Assembly (NCBI GenBank): GCA_003247185.1
Contig: QKAV01000131.1
Location: 1 to 48,386 of the forward strand
DNA: 48,386 bases
Direction of reading: 5' to 3'
Origin: Crocinitomicaceae bacterium
Lineage (GTDB): Bacteria > Bacteroidota > Bacteroidia > Flavobacteriales_D > Crocinitomicaceae
Program-made: the position numbers and the translations under genes
Part shown: piece after piece, positions 26,911-36,767 of the stretch
Layout of the letters: each line of letters opens with the position of its first letter
How positions within the stretch are numbered: the first letter of the stretch is position 1
Notes under the pieces: generated by a model
Database searches by the model: none
The model's input: the letters and a program-made list of their open reading frames with translations, nothing else
Told to the model about the DNA's origin: nothing

Positions 26911-28143
26911 TTAGGCAACCCTCAGTTTTGCCATTTTTGATTTTGAGAATTGATTTTCTGCATATTCCAGTGATACTCTGAATGATTTGTCATCACTGGA
27001 TGGTAGTTCATACATTGCCTCGTTTAGAATGGCTTCACAAATGGAGCGTAATCCTCGGGCACCCAATTTGAATTCAATCGCTTTCTGTACGATGAAATCC
27101 AATACTTCCCGATCAAATTTCAGATCAATTCCATCTAATTCGAACAAGCGAACATATTGTTTAACCAGGGCATTTTTAGGCTCTGTAAGAATACGCTTCA
27201 GACTATCAGCATCAAGCGGTTCCAGATAAGTAAGAACAGGGAAACGCCCTATTAATTCAGGAATCAACCCAAATGTTTTGATGTCCGTAGGATTTACATA
27301 ACGCAACAATGAATCGCTTTCGATACGTTCCTGCTCTACAGATGAGAAACCGATTGTTTGACGGTTAACACGATTGGCAATGATTTTCTCGATCCCGTCA
27401 AAAGCTCCGCCACAAACGAATAAAATATTTCTCGTATCGATCTGAATCATTTTTTGCTCAGGATGCTTACGTCCACCTTGAGGCGGTACATTTACTACCG
27501 TACCTTCCAAAAGTTTCAGTAAAGCTTGTTGAACTCCTTCTCCGGAAACATCCCGGGTGATGGAAGGATTATCACTTTTACGCGCTATTTTGTCAATTTC
27601 ATCGATAAACACGATGCCTTGTTGAGCAGCATTTACATTGTAATCAGCAGCTTGTAATAAGCGGGAAAGAATACTTTCCACATCCTCTCCCACATAACCG
27701 GCTTCCGTAAGTACTGTGGCATCTGCAATACAGAAGGGAACGTTTAGCATTTTAGCGATAGTTTTTGCCAAAAGTGTTTTACCGGTCCCAGTTCTACCAA
27801 CCAGAATTACATTTGATTTCTCAATTTCAACTTCGTCCTGAGTAGCAGGTTGATTAAGACGCTTGTAATGGTTGTAAACAGCAACGGAAAGCACCTTTTT
27901 CGCATCATTCTGACCGATTACATACTCATCAAGTTTAGCCTTGATAGCATTCGGTTTCATGATGTTTACCGGTTTCGCTTCACCGTTGAATTTGCCACCA
28001 TCAGACAAATTTTCCTCAGTCACAATTCTATGAGCCTGCGTAACGCAGCTCTCACAAATGTGTCCTGTAACTCCTGCGATCAATATCCCCACTTCATCCC
28101 GCGATCTACCGCAAAATGAACAACCTGTTTCTTTCTTCGCCAT
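26911..28143 (-). CDS. clpX: ATP-dependent Clp protease ATPase subunit ClpX
   Basis: A hexameric AAA+ unfoldase that feeds substrates to ClpP. The N-terminal zinc domain has [12 protein letters not shown] and HICESCV (four Cys). Walker A is GRTGTGKT, Walker B is [12 protein letters not shown], and the ClpP-contact loop IGF occurs in [10 protein letters not shown]. The pore loop GYVGEDVE is present. Length 410 is standard. It follows clpP by 41 bases. Confidence 0.97.
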   Translation of the reverse strand: MAKKETGCSFCGRSRDEVGILIAGVTGHICESCVTQAHRIVTEENLSDGGKFNGEAKPVNIMKPNAIKAKLDEYVIGQNDAKKVLSVAVYNHYKRLNQPATQDEVEIEKSNVILVGRTGTGKTLLAKTIAKMLNVPFCIADATVLTEAGYVGEDVESILSRLLQAADYNVNAAQQGIVFIDEIDKIARKSDNPSITRDVSGEGVQQALLKLLEGTVVNVPPQGGRKHPEQKMIQIDTRNILFVCGGAFDGIEKIIANRVNRQTIGFSSVEQERIESDSLLRYVNPTDIKTFGLIPELIGRFPVLTYLEPLDADSLKRILTEPKNALVKQYVRLFELDGIDLKFDREVLDFIVQKAIEFKLGARGLRSICEAILNEAMYELPSSDDKSFRVSLEYAENQFSKSKMAKLRVA

Positions 28144-28184
28144 AATTTTTTTCGTCTTTAACGGATCAACCGTTTAACGTCTGC

Positions 28185-28853
28185 TTATTTTGGATTGCGT
28201 AGCAGAACTTCGTCTACCATGCCATATTCTTTAGCTTCTTCTGAAGTCATCCAGTAATCTCTGTCAGAATCCGCCCAAACTTTATCGTAATCTTGTTTTG
28301 AGTGATGCGAGATAATGTCATACAACTCTTTTTTCAATTTTTGAATCTCACGAGCTGTAATTTCGATATCTGACGCTTGTCCCTGAGCTCCTCCAAGTGG
28401 CTGGTGGATCATCACTCTTGAATGTTTTAAAGCAGAACGTTTACCATCTGCTCCTGCACATAACAGAACAGCACCCATAGAAGCAGCCATACCTGTACAG
28501 ATCGTAGCTACGTCAGGGTTGATGTATTGCATGGTATCGTAAATCCCCAATCCGGCATAAACAGATCCTCCGGGAGAATTCAAATAGATTTGAATATCCT
28601 TTTTAGCATCAACTGATTCCAGAAATAGCAATTGAGCATTTATAATGTTGGCAACCTGATCATTAATCCCTGTTCCAAGGAATATAATACGATCCATCAT
28701 CAGACGCGAGAAAACGTCCATTTGAGTCATGTTTAACTGACGTTCCTCAATGATGTACGGAGTTAAAGAAGACTCTATATAATGTTCCATGTGCATGCTG
28801 CTGATGCCCATGTGCTTGGTTGCATACTTTTTAAATTCGTTATTATCGAACAT
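28185..28853 (-). CDS. clpP: ATP-dependent Clp protease proteolytic subunit ClpP
   Basis: A serine protease ring. The catalytic serine is S125 in GMAASMGA and histidine H150 in MIHQPLGG; the Asp is in the DSDRDYWMT segment. 222 residues, with a ~25-residue N-terminal extension before EHYIESSLTPYIIEERQL. The upstream gap of 68 bases holds possible divergent promoters but no clear consensus. Confidence 0.97.
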   Translation of the reverse strand: MFDNNEFKKYATKHMGISSMHMEHYIESSLTPYIIEERQLNMTQMDVFSRLMMDRIIFLGTGINDQVANIINAQLLFLESVDAKKDIQIYLNSPGGSVYAGLGIYDTMQYINPDVATICTGMAASMGAVLLCAGADGKRSALKHSRVMIHQPLGGAQGQASDIEITAREIQKLKKELYDIISHHSKQDYDKVWADSDRDYWMTSEEAKEYGMVDEVLLRNPK

Positions 28854-28921
28854 GATTTTGATGTTTCAATGGTTAATAACGATAAAGATAAGGCCAAAGT
28901 TGGGAATGACAATCAAAAAAA

Positions 28922-29878
28922 ATGCAAATAGATCTTAAAGAATTATCTTTAATCATGCGAATCACGGAGATAAGTAATACAAGAGTCTTATACGCTGCAT
29001 TAAATTGGGGGATGGGACATGTCTCCAGAAGCATTTCCATTATTAGGGAACTACTGGAAAACAAGAATGAGGTTATTATTGCAGGAAGTGAAGCCCAAAA
29101 ACGCATTTTTGAAGAATATTTTCCGGCTCTTACCTATGTTGCATTAAAGGATTACCCGTTTACTTTTTCAGGAAGCGGGAATTTTGCGTTCGATCTGCTG
29201 AGATCGGGTTTAAAACTTAACGAGCATTTGAAAGAGGAACGGAAACTTACGGAAGAATTGGTTCGGATTTTTAATATCAGTTTGGTGCTTAGTGATCACC
29301 GCTACGGATTTTGTTCCGGAAAGGTTCCTTCTGTTTTTATTACTCATCAGCTAACATTGCCGGTAAAATGGTATCAGAAAAGAGTGAATAACCTGCATTG
29401 CAAATTGATGCAAAAATTTGATGCAGTGTGGGTGGTAGACCGGGAAGACAGTTACTTTGCCGGAAAGTTGAGTAGAAATACGTGTGGTCTGAATGCACAT
29501 TATATCGGACCGCGAAGTCGCTTTGAAAACTGTACGGTAAGCAATGAGGGATATTCGCTTGCAATTATAAGTGGTCCGACACCTTATGACCAGCAACTGT
29601 TGGAATTAATTCAGAAGCAAACAGATTTTCATCCGGTAAAGGTTGTCGGTAATGATAACCTGAAGGCTGCTTCCCCTGTCAGTATGCAGTCAGGTACATG
29701 GAAGGATCGGGATGCATTAATCTGCAATGCAGACAAGCTAATTTCAAGATCTGGCTACTCCACAATTATGGATGCGTATTTTCTCAGAAAACCGTTGATT
29801 ATGATTCCGACTCCGGGTCAGGCAGAACAGCAATACCTGTACAACCTCTGGAAAGATCGTTCGTTTATCAGTTCTTGA
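28922..29878 (+). CDS. Glycosyltransferase of the MurG/GT28-like type
   Basis: 318 residues with the GT-B pattern of UDP-sugar transferases. An N-terminal LYAALNWGMGHVSRSI segment corresponds to the donor/acceptor loop, and the C-terminal ISRSGYSTIMDAYFLRKPLIMIPTPGQAEQQYL contains the GT28-type nucleotide-sugar site. The protein is cytosolic and probably acts on a membrane-linked sugar acceptor, but substrate is unknown. An alternative start is ATG 28955, preceded by TATCTTTA (28944-28951, one mismatch to the -7 consensus). Its 3' end overlaps the convergent lamin-tail gene by 11 bases. Confidence 0.8.
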   Translation: MQIDLKELSLIMRITEISNTRVLYAALNWGMGHVSRSISIIRELLENKNEVIIAGSEAQKRIFEEYFPALTYVALKDYPFTFSGSGNFAFDLLRSGLKLNEHLKEERKLTEELVRIFNISLVLSDHRYGFCSGKVPSVFITHQLTLPVKWYQKRVNNLHCKLMQKFDAVWVVDREDSYFAGKLSRNTCGLNAHYIGPRSRFENCTVSNEGYSLAIISGPTPYDQQLLELIQKQTDFHPVKVVGNDNLKAASPVSMQSGTWKDRDALICNADKLISRSGYSTIMDAYFLRKPLIMIPTPGQAEQQYLYNLWKDRSFISS

Positions 29879-31787
29879 AAATTCGTTTTGTAGTACCGTC
29901 AGAATACAGGTGAATCTGAACGCCTTTTTCACTACCTGAAATCTTCTGTCCCAGCGTGTTGTAGATACCGATTAATTCGCCGGCGTGTTCCCTGTTATCC
30001 AGACTAACTATTTTAGAATATGTTACATACGCACCATCCAGATCGTATTGGGTTAATCTGTAATAGTTGATCGACATAGTCGGGTACATGTGACTAAGAC
30101 TGTATGAATTGAGATCAGTACTGTTTCCTGCAGCAGCAACAGAACCAATAGATTCCCAGGTCTTACCGTCATTGGATACTTCGATTTCAAAATGACTCGC
30201 ATTTCTTTCAGATGCTGTAGCCCAGTACAACTGATTGTAATCTGAGATCTCACCGTTAAAATCAATCAATTCTACAGGAAGTACAACAGGAGTAAGATTG
30301 CAGTTATCGTCGCCATAAGTTGTAGCCGCCCCTCCGGTTGAATTAAAGGTAGCAAATACTCCATCTGAGTTTGGATACTGCGTTCCATCTGTCGTATAAT
30401 CTACAGTCATGGTAGTACCAGTGGTTGCAGTGATAGACGTTTGGTAATAACGAATGTCATTTGGAGATGTTGTACTGTTAGCAAAGTTACCTCCAACTGT
30501 ATTCCAGTCAGAATCATTCGTAAATATGACATATATTGGACCAGAACCGCATAATCCTGACCAGTTCAAAGCTTCCGGGCAAATTCCGGTGTTAGCCAGC
30601 ATCCAGCTAGCTCCTGCAGGTACAGTTGTACCTGTTGCATCTACAAATAGTCCGGGACATCCTGCAGAGTCATTTAAGGTCACAATTGTACTGGCATTGT
30701 TAACGAGGACATCAGTATAGTTAGTTCCGGGAGAAGTTGAACCATACGAAAAGTTAAAATTTGAGGCTGTTACATTAAAGGAATAATCACCTGAATTACC
30801 GAAAACAATTTCGTTGAATCCTTCGTTACAAGTAGGGTTGCAACTATTTATCAGTACAGATGTCATATATGGGGGTTGGCATGTACCTGAAAGCGTTATA
30901 GTAATATCACTTCCGTTATCATTGCTTGTTGCAGCCGGATCTGTTGACCTGACACGGATTCTATATAGTGTCCCTGAAGGAGTTCCGGGAGGTATTGTGA
31001 ATGAAATTCCGGTAAGTGAATTTGATGTTGACGTTACGGTTCCTATTACTATAGGCGATGAGAATCCTCCGGAGGCATCAGACAGTTCTATAACATAGTT
31101 ATTCCCAATATTGAATGTCCCCGTTGAGGAAAAATCTATAGTTCCGTTAGCTCCTGTTGAACAGTTAATATTGTAGCTTAAACTACTTATTGCATTTATT
31201 GTGATTGTGTTACCTGATCCACAGGCACCGCAAGAGCTGGTATGAGCACCCAAATTCCCCCCCGCTATTCCTACTGATGTCCAGTTTGAAGAGGTAAAAC
31301 TTGGAAATCCCGGTGTGGATGTGTCTGTATTACCAGTACAATAGTTTAGGTTACGCGTAAAACCTCCATCTGCCGTTCCGGGAGATACTCCGCTCCATTC
31401 TGTTCCGGGGTCTTGTCCAATTGTACCAAAGAGATCCAGTAAGGTTGTACCATTGTATAATCCAACGGCATCATCTCCGTTGAAAGTCATGCTGCCCGAG
31501 GTTTGATTTGCACCACCTGCCTGTGTCGCAGAGGAATTACACACTACAAATACATCACATGAATTTATGGTTCCTGATAAATTTATTGTGGATCCTGCGG
31601 ATGCTGAGCCGTTAAAGTAAATTTTAATGTTGTATCCGGATAAATTGATAGCAGAGCTTGTTGTATTATAAATTTCAATGCATTTATCATTACTTGTCCC
31701 TTCCAGGTATTCGGATATAATTAGCTGACTAAAAGAGAAGTTAGCAAGTGTCAGAAAAGAAACCAATGTAAGTAAGTAAATCCTCAT
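29868..31787 (-). CDS. Lamin-tail domain secreted protein with compact T9SS-type tail
   Basis: A signal peptide (MRIYLLTLVSFLTLANFSFSQ) is followed by a lamin-tail domain (about 22-165; ISEYLEGTSNDKCIEIYNTT, NLSGYNIKIY, CDVFVVCNSS). A Ser/Thr/Asn/Gly-rich middle with Ig-like segments follows (to about 500), then PVELIDFNGEISDYNQLYWATASERN. The end is ELIGIYNTLGQKISG and HLYSDGTTKRIFKN, a short version of the T9SS C-terminal sorting signal. It is likely exported to the surface by the T9SS encoded nearby. 639 residues. Function of lamin tail here is unknown. Confidence 0.85.
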   Translation of the reverse strand: MRIYLLTLVSFLTLANFSFSQLIISEYLEGTSNDKCIEIYNTTSSAINLSGYNIKIYFNGSASAGSTINLSGTINSCDVFVVCNSSATQAGGANQTSGSMTFNGDDAVGLYNGTTLLDLFGTIGQDPGTEWSGVSPGTADGGFTRNLNYCTGNTDTSTPGFPSFTSSNWTSVGIAGGNLGAHTSSCGACGSGNTITINAISSLSYNINCSTGANGTIDFSSTGTFNIGNNYVIELSDASGGFSSPIVIGTVTSTSNSLTGISFTIPPGTPSGTLYRIRVRSTDPAATSNDNGSDITITLSGTCQPPYMTSVLINSCNPTCNEGFNEIVFGNSGDYSFNVTASNFNFSYGSTSPGTNYTDVLVNNASTIVTLNDSAGCPGLFVDATGTTVPAGASWMLANTGICPEALNWSGLCGSGPIYVIFTNDSDWNTVGGNFANSTTSPNDIRYYQTSITATTGTTMTVDYTTDGTQYPNSDGVFATFNSTGGAATTYGDDNCNLTPVVLPVELIDFNGEISDYNQLYWATASERNASHFEIEVSNDGKTWESIGSVAAAGNSTDLNSYSLSHMYPTMSINYYRLTQYDLDGAYVTYSKIVSLDNREHAGELIGIYNTLGQKISGSEKGVQIHLYSDGTTKRIFKN

Positions 31788-32073
31788 AATAGTCGGTCTT
31801 AAAGTCGAAATTATAATACAAATTACGGATAAACTTACCTGACGACCAAACTCAAAATACCTCTCAAATCAGGTAGTTAACAGTTAGAACATATAGGAGG
31901 GAGTGAAGTTTCTTTTTGGTAGAATACTAAAACGATTTAAAACCGATTTAGTGATTGTTCGTCTAAACAATGTCCTAAATTGGGAAATCAGGATTTCGTG
32001 GAAAACTTAATGAAATGATAACAAAAAACCCTGACCGACAGGTCAGGGTTTTCCTTGATTGATTTAGATAATC
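31788..32073. other. 286-bp intergenic region
   Basis: A/T-rich region holding the upstream sequence of the minus-strand lamin-tail gene and, near its end, the terminator of the OmpA/TPR gene. A 7-bp inverted pair (TACCTGA / TCAGGTA) lies near 31838-31876. I see no RNA gene, no ORF and no full promoter consensus. Confidence 0.5.
32021..32054 (-). terminator. Terminator of the OmpA/TPR lipoprotein gene
   Basis: A perfect 12-bp stem AAAACCCTGACC / GGTCAGGGTTTT with a 4-base loop GACA. On the minus strand the stem is followed by a T run. It lies about 20 bases after the stop codon. Confidence 0.9.
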
Positions 32074-33774
32074 TTATTTCACAACCGCAGTGAATGAAGC
32101 ATCTTCAAAGTACTTCAAGAACTCACGATCTTTCATTGCTTTTGCTTTGTAAGCACCATCTTTAGCAATAGCTGATTTCAAGTTGTTTACAACTCCTGTC
32201 AAATCATTTTGGCGAGCTGCAGCAACTGCCATAAGGTAGTAACCTTGAGCAGATTGAGCATCAGCAGAACCACCGATAGTGTTTTTAACGTTAGCAGGTG
32301 AACCGTTCAACAATTCAGCAAGTGCTTTGTTGAATGTAGCTTCAGAACCGAAGTTAGAAACTGCATCAGCATACTTAGCATTTTGAATGTTGATGATTCC
32401 TTTGTTGTAAGAAACTTCTGAACCTGCACCATTTGCCTGGTTGAACAAGTCCATCGCTTTCTTACGATCTCCGTTTACTCCTGCAACAGCACCTAAGTTG
32501 TTTTTAGAGATCACGTTGTCTTTGATTCCGTTAGCTTTCTCGAATTGAGATTTAGCTTCAGAAACTTTATTCATCATGTAAAGAACTGCACCTACGTTGT
32601 TTGCAGGACGGTAATCCTCTGGGTAACGAGACTCAGCAATTTTGTATACACGAAGTTTTTCGTTCAAATCATCATAAAGAGTTGCAGTGAATAACAATTC
32701 TTCAAGATTCAATGTATCTGAATTAGATACAGAGTTAGCCATCAATTCTTCATCAGAGAATCCTGTTTTGTCATAAACTACAACGATCTCAGCACGACGA
32801 AGAATAGGGAAGATGTTTTTATCAAGGTAAGTAAAAGTTTTACCCATGTTTCTCATTTCTGTCTCACGTTGAGCAGGATCAGAGATTGTTTCAAGAACAC
32901 GCAATACAAGGTTCTTGTCATCTTCGTTCATTTTAGTGTCAGCAGAAAGCTCACGTTTGAACCCAACGTAATCCTCACCTGATCCTTTCAGGTTGTAGAT
33001 TTCACCTTGAGCTTTTTCATTCTTAGCTTTTTTAGCTACACCAATTGTAGCTTCTTTACCTGTATTGGCACGGTCGTTAGATAAAGTGTTGTTTTTATCT
33101 TCCTCCCCTTCAGGTGAAGCAAATCCTGTGATGTTGATTCCTTTAACATCAATTTTAGGATTGTTTTGAGCATCCATAAGGAATGCTTCCAACGCTTTGA
33201 TATCATCTTCTTTCAATTCAGAAGGTTTAACAACAGAACGTCCTTTATCATAATTGATTTGCGCCATGAAAGTTTCTTCAGTAACACGACGGAACTCATC
33301 CTTCGCGATTACAACGCGGAAATCTTTGTTTACTAAGTACGGAGTGATAATAGTTGCATCAGCAATTTTAGTTTGCTCGATTTCACCTTTTTCTTTTTCT
33401 CCTTTGTATATTTTTCCAGTTACAACCAAATCAGTTGCTTCCATAGAAGGTTTGTAGGCTACAACATCTGTGTATGAAATTTTACCTCCGGCTTTGTATT
33501 GGATAACATCTCCGTTACCTGTAGCTTTCTCACCTTGGATACGAACCATTTTCAATGGCGTGTCTCCTAACATTGGAGTGATTTCTGCTGCAGCTTTTTT
33601 AGCAATACCTTTTTCCGGTAAAGTAATATCAACAGTAACTCTTACTGAATCGTTGTGCATCTCCAATGGATTAGGAGTCACATCATACTGTACGTCTTTT
33701 AACAAGTCACATCCTGTAGCGAATGCACCAGCAACTGCCAAAAGAGCCAAAACTTTAACATTTTGCTTTCTCAT
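32074..33774 (-). CDS. OmpA-like plus TPR lipoprotein
   Basis: The signal is lipoprotein-like (MRKQNVKVLALLAVAGAFATGCD). An N-terminal beta-rich domain of about 140 residues is followed by an OmpA/MotB-like peptidoglycan-binding pattern (about 175-330; INYDKGRSVVKP, DIKALEAFL, GINITGFASPEGEEDKNNTLSNDRA). The last ~180 residues are TPR repeats (YRPANNVGAVLYMMNKVSEA, NNLGAVAGVNGDRKKAM, ALAELLNGSPANV). It is probably a periplasmic lipoprotein that grips the cell wall and displays a TPR scaffold. A good promoter is visible upstream; a terminator follows. 566 residues. Confidence 0.85.
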   Translation of the reverse strand: MRKQNVKVLALLAVAGAFATGCDLLKDVQYDVTPNPLEMHNDSVRVTVDITLPEKGIAKKAAAEITPMLGDTPLKMVRIQGEKATGNGDVIQYKAGGKISYTDVVAYKPSMEATDLVVTGKIYKGEKEKGEIEQTKIADATIITPYLVNKDFRVVIAKDEFRRVTEETFMAQINYDKGRSVVKPSELKEDDIKALEAFLMDAQNNPKIDVKGINITGFASPEGEEDKNNTLSNDRANTGKEATIGVAKKAKNEKAQGEIYNLKGSGEDYVGFKRELSADTKMNEDDKNLVLRVLETISDPAQRETEMRNMGKTFTYLDKNIFPILRRAEIVVVYDKTGFSDEELMANSVSNSDTLNLEELLFTATLYDDLNEKLRVYKIAESRYPEDYRPANNVGAVLYMMNKVSEAKSQFEKANGIKDNVISKNNLGAVAGVNGDRKKAMDLFNQANGAGSEVSYNKGIINIQNAKYADAVSNFGSEATFNKALAELLNGSPANVKNTIGGSADAQSAQGYYLMAVAAARQNDLTGVVNNLKSAIAKDGAYKAKAMKDREFLKYFEDASFTAVVK

Positions 33775-33810
33775 AGTTAGTCTAAATAAGTTCTAAATCA
33801 AATTACCTTG

Positions 33811-33839
33811 CAAGTATAAGCATAATTTTTATAATGCAA
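33811..33839 (-). promoter_or_regulatory. Promoter of the OmpA/TPR lipoprotein gene
   Basis: On the minus strand TTG (33837-33839), an 18-bp spacer and TATACTTG (33811-33818; one mismatch). The leader would be about 30 bases. Confidence 0.45.
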
Positions 33840-33875
33840 TATATAGCTCGAATTAGTCGTTTTTTTTATTGAAAA

Positions 33876-34352
33876 TCAGATGTTTTCCTGCGTGGTCAAA
33901 TAGTAAAGTAACTTCGTGATTGACAGGCCGGTTAAAGGGTCTGTGAAATTCGGAGCAATTTCATTTAGCGGCTCAAGAACAAATCTGCGTTCTCTGAATC
34001 TGGGGTGAGGTATAGTTAATTCAGTACTTTGATACAAAAGTTGACCATACAGTATAATGTCAATATCCAAAGTTCTGGATTCATAAGTTCCGGCAGATTT
34101 TTTTTCTCTTCCCAACTCCGATTCAATGGTTCTTGTAGCAGCAAGTAGCTCCAGCGGAGAAAGTTGCGTCTCAATTAATATAGCCGTATTCAGAAAGAGG
34201 TTTTCAGAATAAAAACCAACAGGCAGAGTCTCGTAAAGGTTTGATTCGCTTACGATTCGACCGCATGAGTCTTCTATTTTATCGTATGCTTGCCGGATGA
34301 TCGATTCACGATTGCCTAAATTACTTCCGAGAGCCAATGCGACTACTTCCAT
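33876..34352 (-). CDS. folK: 2-amino-4-hydroxy-6-hydroxymethyldihydropteridine diphosphokinase (HPPK)
   Basis: Folate pathway kinase that pyrophosphorylates 6-hydroxymethyl-dihydropterin. The N-terminal ALGSNLGNRESII and the signature RTLDIDIILYG, followed by TIPHPRFRERRFVLEPLNEIAP, are typical. Length 158 is normal. The start overlaps the gldD 3' end by 10 bases, so the gene belongs to the mutY-ssb-gldE-gldD string. Confidence 0.95.
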   Translation of the reverse strand: MEVVALALGSNLGNRESIIRQAYDKIEDSCGRIVSESNLYETLPVGFYSENLFLNTAILIETQLSPLELLAATRTIESELGREKKSAGTYESRTLDIDIILYGQLLYQSTELTIPHPRFRERRFVLEPLNEIAPNFTDPLTGLSITKLLYYLTTQENI

Positions 34353-34924
34353 TCGAAGGTTTTGATGAGTTGATCTAGGTCCTGATTAAAACGATCAAGA
34401 GTAGGTTTCAAAGAATCGTAGTTCGGGGTGCAATTAAAAAGTACTTCTGCAAACAGAAAACGATCAGTGCTGTCCGTGATATAGAACTGAAAAGGTGTTG
34501 CCACATCTCCCTGCAATTCGAATTTGGTTCCGAAAACTCTTCTTTCGGGATGTTTGAACTGCTCGTCTCCGATAAAAGAGGCTTTTAATTTGTGGTTTCC
34601 AACCTCGTCATTGGCGTTATTGATGTAAAATGAAAGCGGCTTTTCAATATCCCAGTAATAGAGAAAAATAGTGCCGTTAAGCGGACCAAGATCAATCACT
34701 CTGTTGCAATTCCCTTCCGTGATTTTTGAAGAATCAAGTTTGAACATGTCCGGAAGATCGAATCTGAAACCGCATGGATCGTCATACGAGATGTATTTTG
34801 ATGAAGGAACTTCTATTCGAAGATAGGTTGGCGGTTTGGGAACAGGCAGTTCTTCCTTGCACGAAGTGAAAAGCGTCAGCCCCGCGAAGATTAAAAAGTA
34901 AATTATTTTATTCGGCATTTTCAT
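34343..34924 (-). CDS. gldD: Gliding motility lipoprotein GldD
   Basis: A lipoprotein required for gliding in Flavobacterium and linked to T9SS. Signal MKMPNKIIYFLIFAGLTLFTSCKE. Family marks are PKPPTYLRIEVPSSKY, DPCGFRFDLPD and TPFQFYITDSTDRFLFAEVLFNCTPNYDSL. 193 residues. It overlaps gldE by 17 bases upstream and folK by 10 downstream. Confidence 0.94.
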   Translation of the reverse strand: MKMPNKIIYFLIFAGLTLFTSCKEELPVPKPPTYLRIEVPSSKYISYDDPCGFRFDLPDMFKLDSSKITEGNCNRVIDLGPLNGTIFLYYWDIEKPLSFYINNANDEVGNHKLKASFIGDEQFKHPERRVFGTKFELQGDVATPFQFYITDSTDRFLFAEVLFNCTPNYDSLKPTLDRFNQDLDQLIKTFEWK

Positions 34925-36260
34925 TCTCTTGTTCGAGTTTGATCAGTTTGATCATTTTTACTCTCTTTTTGTCACTGGACTCCACAATCATTTTGAATCC
35001 TTCCAGTTCTACAAACTCATTGTTTCTGGGGATTTTACCAGCGATTTCAATAACCAATCCACCCAGTGTTTCGGCGGCTTTATTTTCGGTTGACATTGAT
35101 TTTTCATCCGCACCGATAACCTTAGCCACGTCTACTATAGCGGTTTTCCCTTCAAAAAGGTACGTGTTATCGTCTATTTTAGTGTAAACCAACTCGTCTT
35201 CGTCAAATTCATCAGTAATATCACCTACGATTTCCTCCAGTACATCTTCCAGAGTGACAATACCATTTGTTCCTCCGTATTCATCAACAACAACGGCCAT
35301 GTGAACTTTCTTTTCCTGGAAATCTTTCAGGAGATCATCAATTTTTCGTTTTTCAGTGACAAAAAACGGTTGTCTTACCAGGTTGATCCAGTCTTTAAAA
35401 TCTTCTCTTCCTATGTAAGGCAATAAATCCTTTATGAAAAGAATACCGATTACCTTATCGAAAGAATCCTCATAAACTGGTATGCGCGAGTGACCGCAAT
35501 CCAGAATGATATCAAGCAGCTCTTTGAAAGAGGTGTTTTTTTCAATCGCGTAGACGTCCATTCGGGGTCTCATAATTTGTCTGACCTGAGTGTTTCCGAA
35601 TTTTACAATTCCTTCCAGTATTTTGTGTTCCTCTTCATTGATGTCTTCTTTTCGCGTCAATGCAATAGCTTGTTCAAGTTCGTCAGATGTCAGATTCACT
35701 TTTCCGTTTCCGCTGATGCGATGAATGAAACTCGACCCTCCTACCAAAAGAAACCGAATCCATGAAATGGGTGGAACCTTGTTCAATCCGTTAAGGAAAA
35801 GTGACATCTGTTTGGAAAAACCTACAGCGTTGTTTGTAGCATATATTTTTGGGATCACTTCTCCCACAAGTAAAAGCACAAGGGTGATTAGTACAACTTC
35901 GATAAAGAAATGTGTGCCCGGAGAAATGTTTACTCCCGATAGCATACTCTGTAGCAGGGAGCTGGAAAGAATAACAATACCAACGTTTACAAAGTTGTTT
36001 GTAATCAATATCGTAGCCAGTAAGTCTCTGGGTTTTTCCAGTAGCTTTAAGACTGTTCTGGATTTTTTTTCTTCGTCTTTACCCAGATCTTCCTTGTTGG
36101 AAGGAGAAAGAGAGAAAAATGCCGCTTCCGATCCTGAAACAGCTGCTGACAATAAAAGTAGTATGATCAGGGTAATAAGCGAGAAAATATCTCCTGAGCT
36201 TCCAAAACCTGCTGTGATCGCCTCCTGAAGAGGCATGGTACTATAGGGGTCTGCGTCCAT
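34908..36260 (-). CDS. gldE: Gliding motility-associated GldE (CNNM/CBS membrane protein)
   Basis: A CorC/HlyC-type membrane protein. About four hydrophobic segments lie in residues 20-200 (DUF21/CNNM), then a paired CBS domain (about 215-345; IMRPRMDVYAIEKNTSF, HSRIPVYEDSFDKVIGILFIKDLL, VDEYGGTNGIVTLEDVLEEIVGDI) and a C-terminal transporter-associated domain. GldE and GldD are known to act together in gliding. 450 residues. It lies 13 bases after ssb. Confidence 0.94.
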   Translation of the reverse strand: MDADPYSTMPLQEAITAGFGSSGDIFSLITLIILLLLSAAVSGSEAAFFSLSPSNKEDLGKDEEKKSRTVLKLLEKPRDLLATILITNNFVNVGIVILSSSLLQSMLSGVNISPGTHFFIEVVLITLVLLLVGEVIPKIYATNNAVGFSKQMSLFLNGLNKVPPISWIRFLLVGGSSFIHRISGNGKVNLTSDELEQAIALTRKEDINEEEHKILEGIVKFGNTQVRQIMRPRMDVYAIEKNTSFKELLDIILDCGHSRIPVYEDSFDKVIGILFIKDLLPYIGREDFKDWINLVRQPFFVTEKRKIDDLLKDFQEKKVHMAVVVDEYGGTNGIVTLEDVLEEIVGDITDEFDEDELVYTKIDDNTYLFEGKTAIVDVAKVIGADEKSMSTENKAAETLGGLVIEIAGKIPRNNEFVELEGFKMIVESSDKKRVKMIKLIKLEQENENAE

Positions 36261-36273
36261 TTATTTGTTTGGT

Positions 36274-36735
36274 TTAGAATGGTAGGTCATCCTCCTGGTT
36301 TTGGCTATTATCTCTTTGGATAATGTCGTCTATTTTACCCGGTGAAGGCGGTGTTCCCTCGTTTGAATAAGGGGCTTGTCTTCCGGTGGAACCCGTCTCA
36401 TTTTTTGGTGTAAGAATGGTGAGATCATCCGCTACAACCTCAGTTGCATAGCGCGTGTTTCCATCTTTGTCCTGCCATGATCTTTTTTTCAATTTTCCCT
36501 CAACGTAAATCTTCATCCCTTTTTTGAGATATTTTTCCGCCACTTCAGCCAGACCTCTCCATACCACCACATCATGCCAGTCTGTATTTTCGGTTCTGTT
36601 TCCGTTTTTATCCGTGTAGGTTTCGGATGTTGCTATTGGAAAATTGGCAACAACAGCACCGTTTTCAAGGTATCTTACTTCCGGGTCTTTTCCCAGATTA
36701 CCGATTAATATGACTTTGTTTACGCTTCCTGCCAT
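36274..36735 (-). CDS. ssb: Single-stranded DNA-binding protein
   Basis: An OB-fold protein ([56 protein letters not shown]). The C-terminal tail ends EDDLPF, the acidic tip that recruits DNA-processing partners. 153 residues. It is 32 bases after mutY and 13 bases before gldE. Confidence 0.97.
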   Translation of the reverse strand: MAGSVNKVILIGNLGKDPEVRYLENGAVVANFPIATSETYTDKNGNRTENTDWHDVVVWRGLAEVAEKYLKKGMKIYVEGKLKKRSWQDKDGNTRYATEVVADDLTILTPKNETGSTGRQAPYSNEGTPPSPGKIDDIIQRDNSQNQEDDLPF

Positions 36736-36767
36736 GGGTCAAATTTAGTGAAATGTACAAATATTAT

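Noticed and set aside
35725-36228. 167-residue plus-strand ORF inside gldE
   Set aside because: Antisense to the gldE membrane domain; hydrophobic runs come from the complement.
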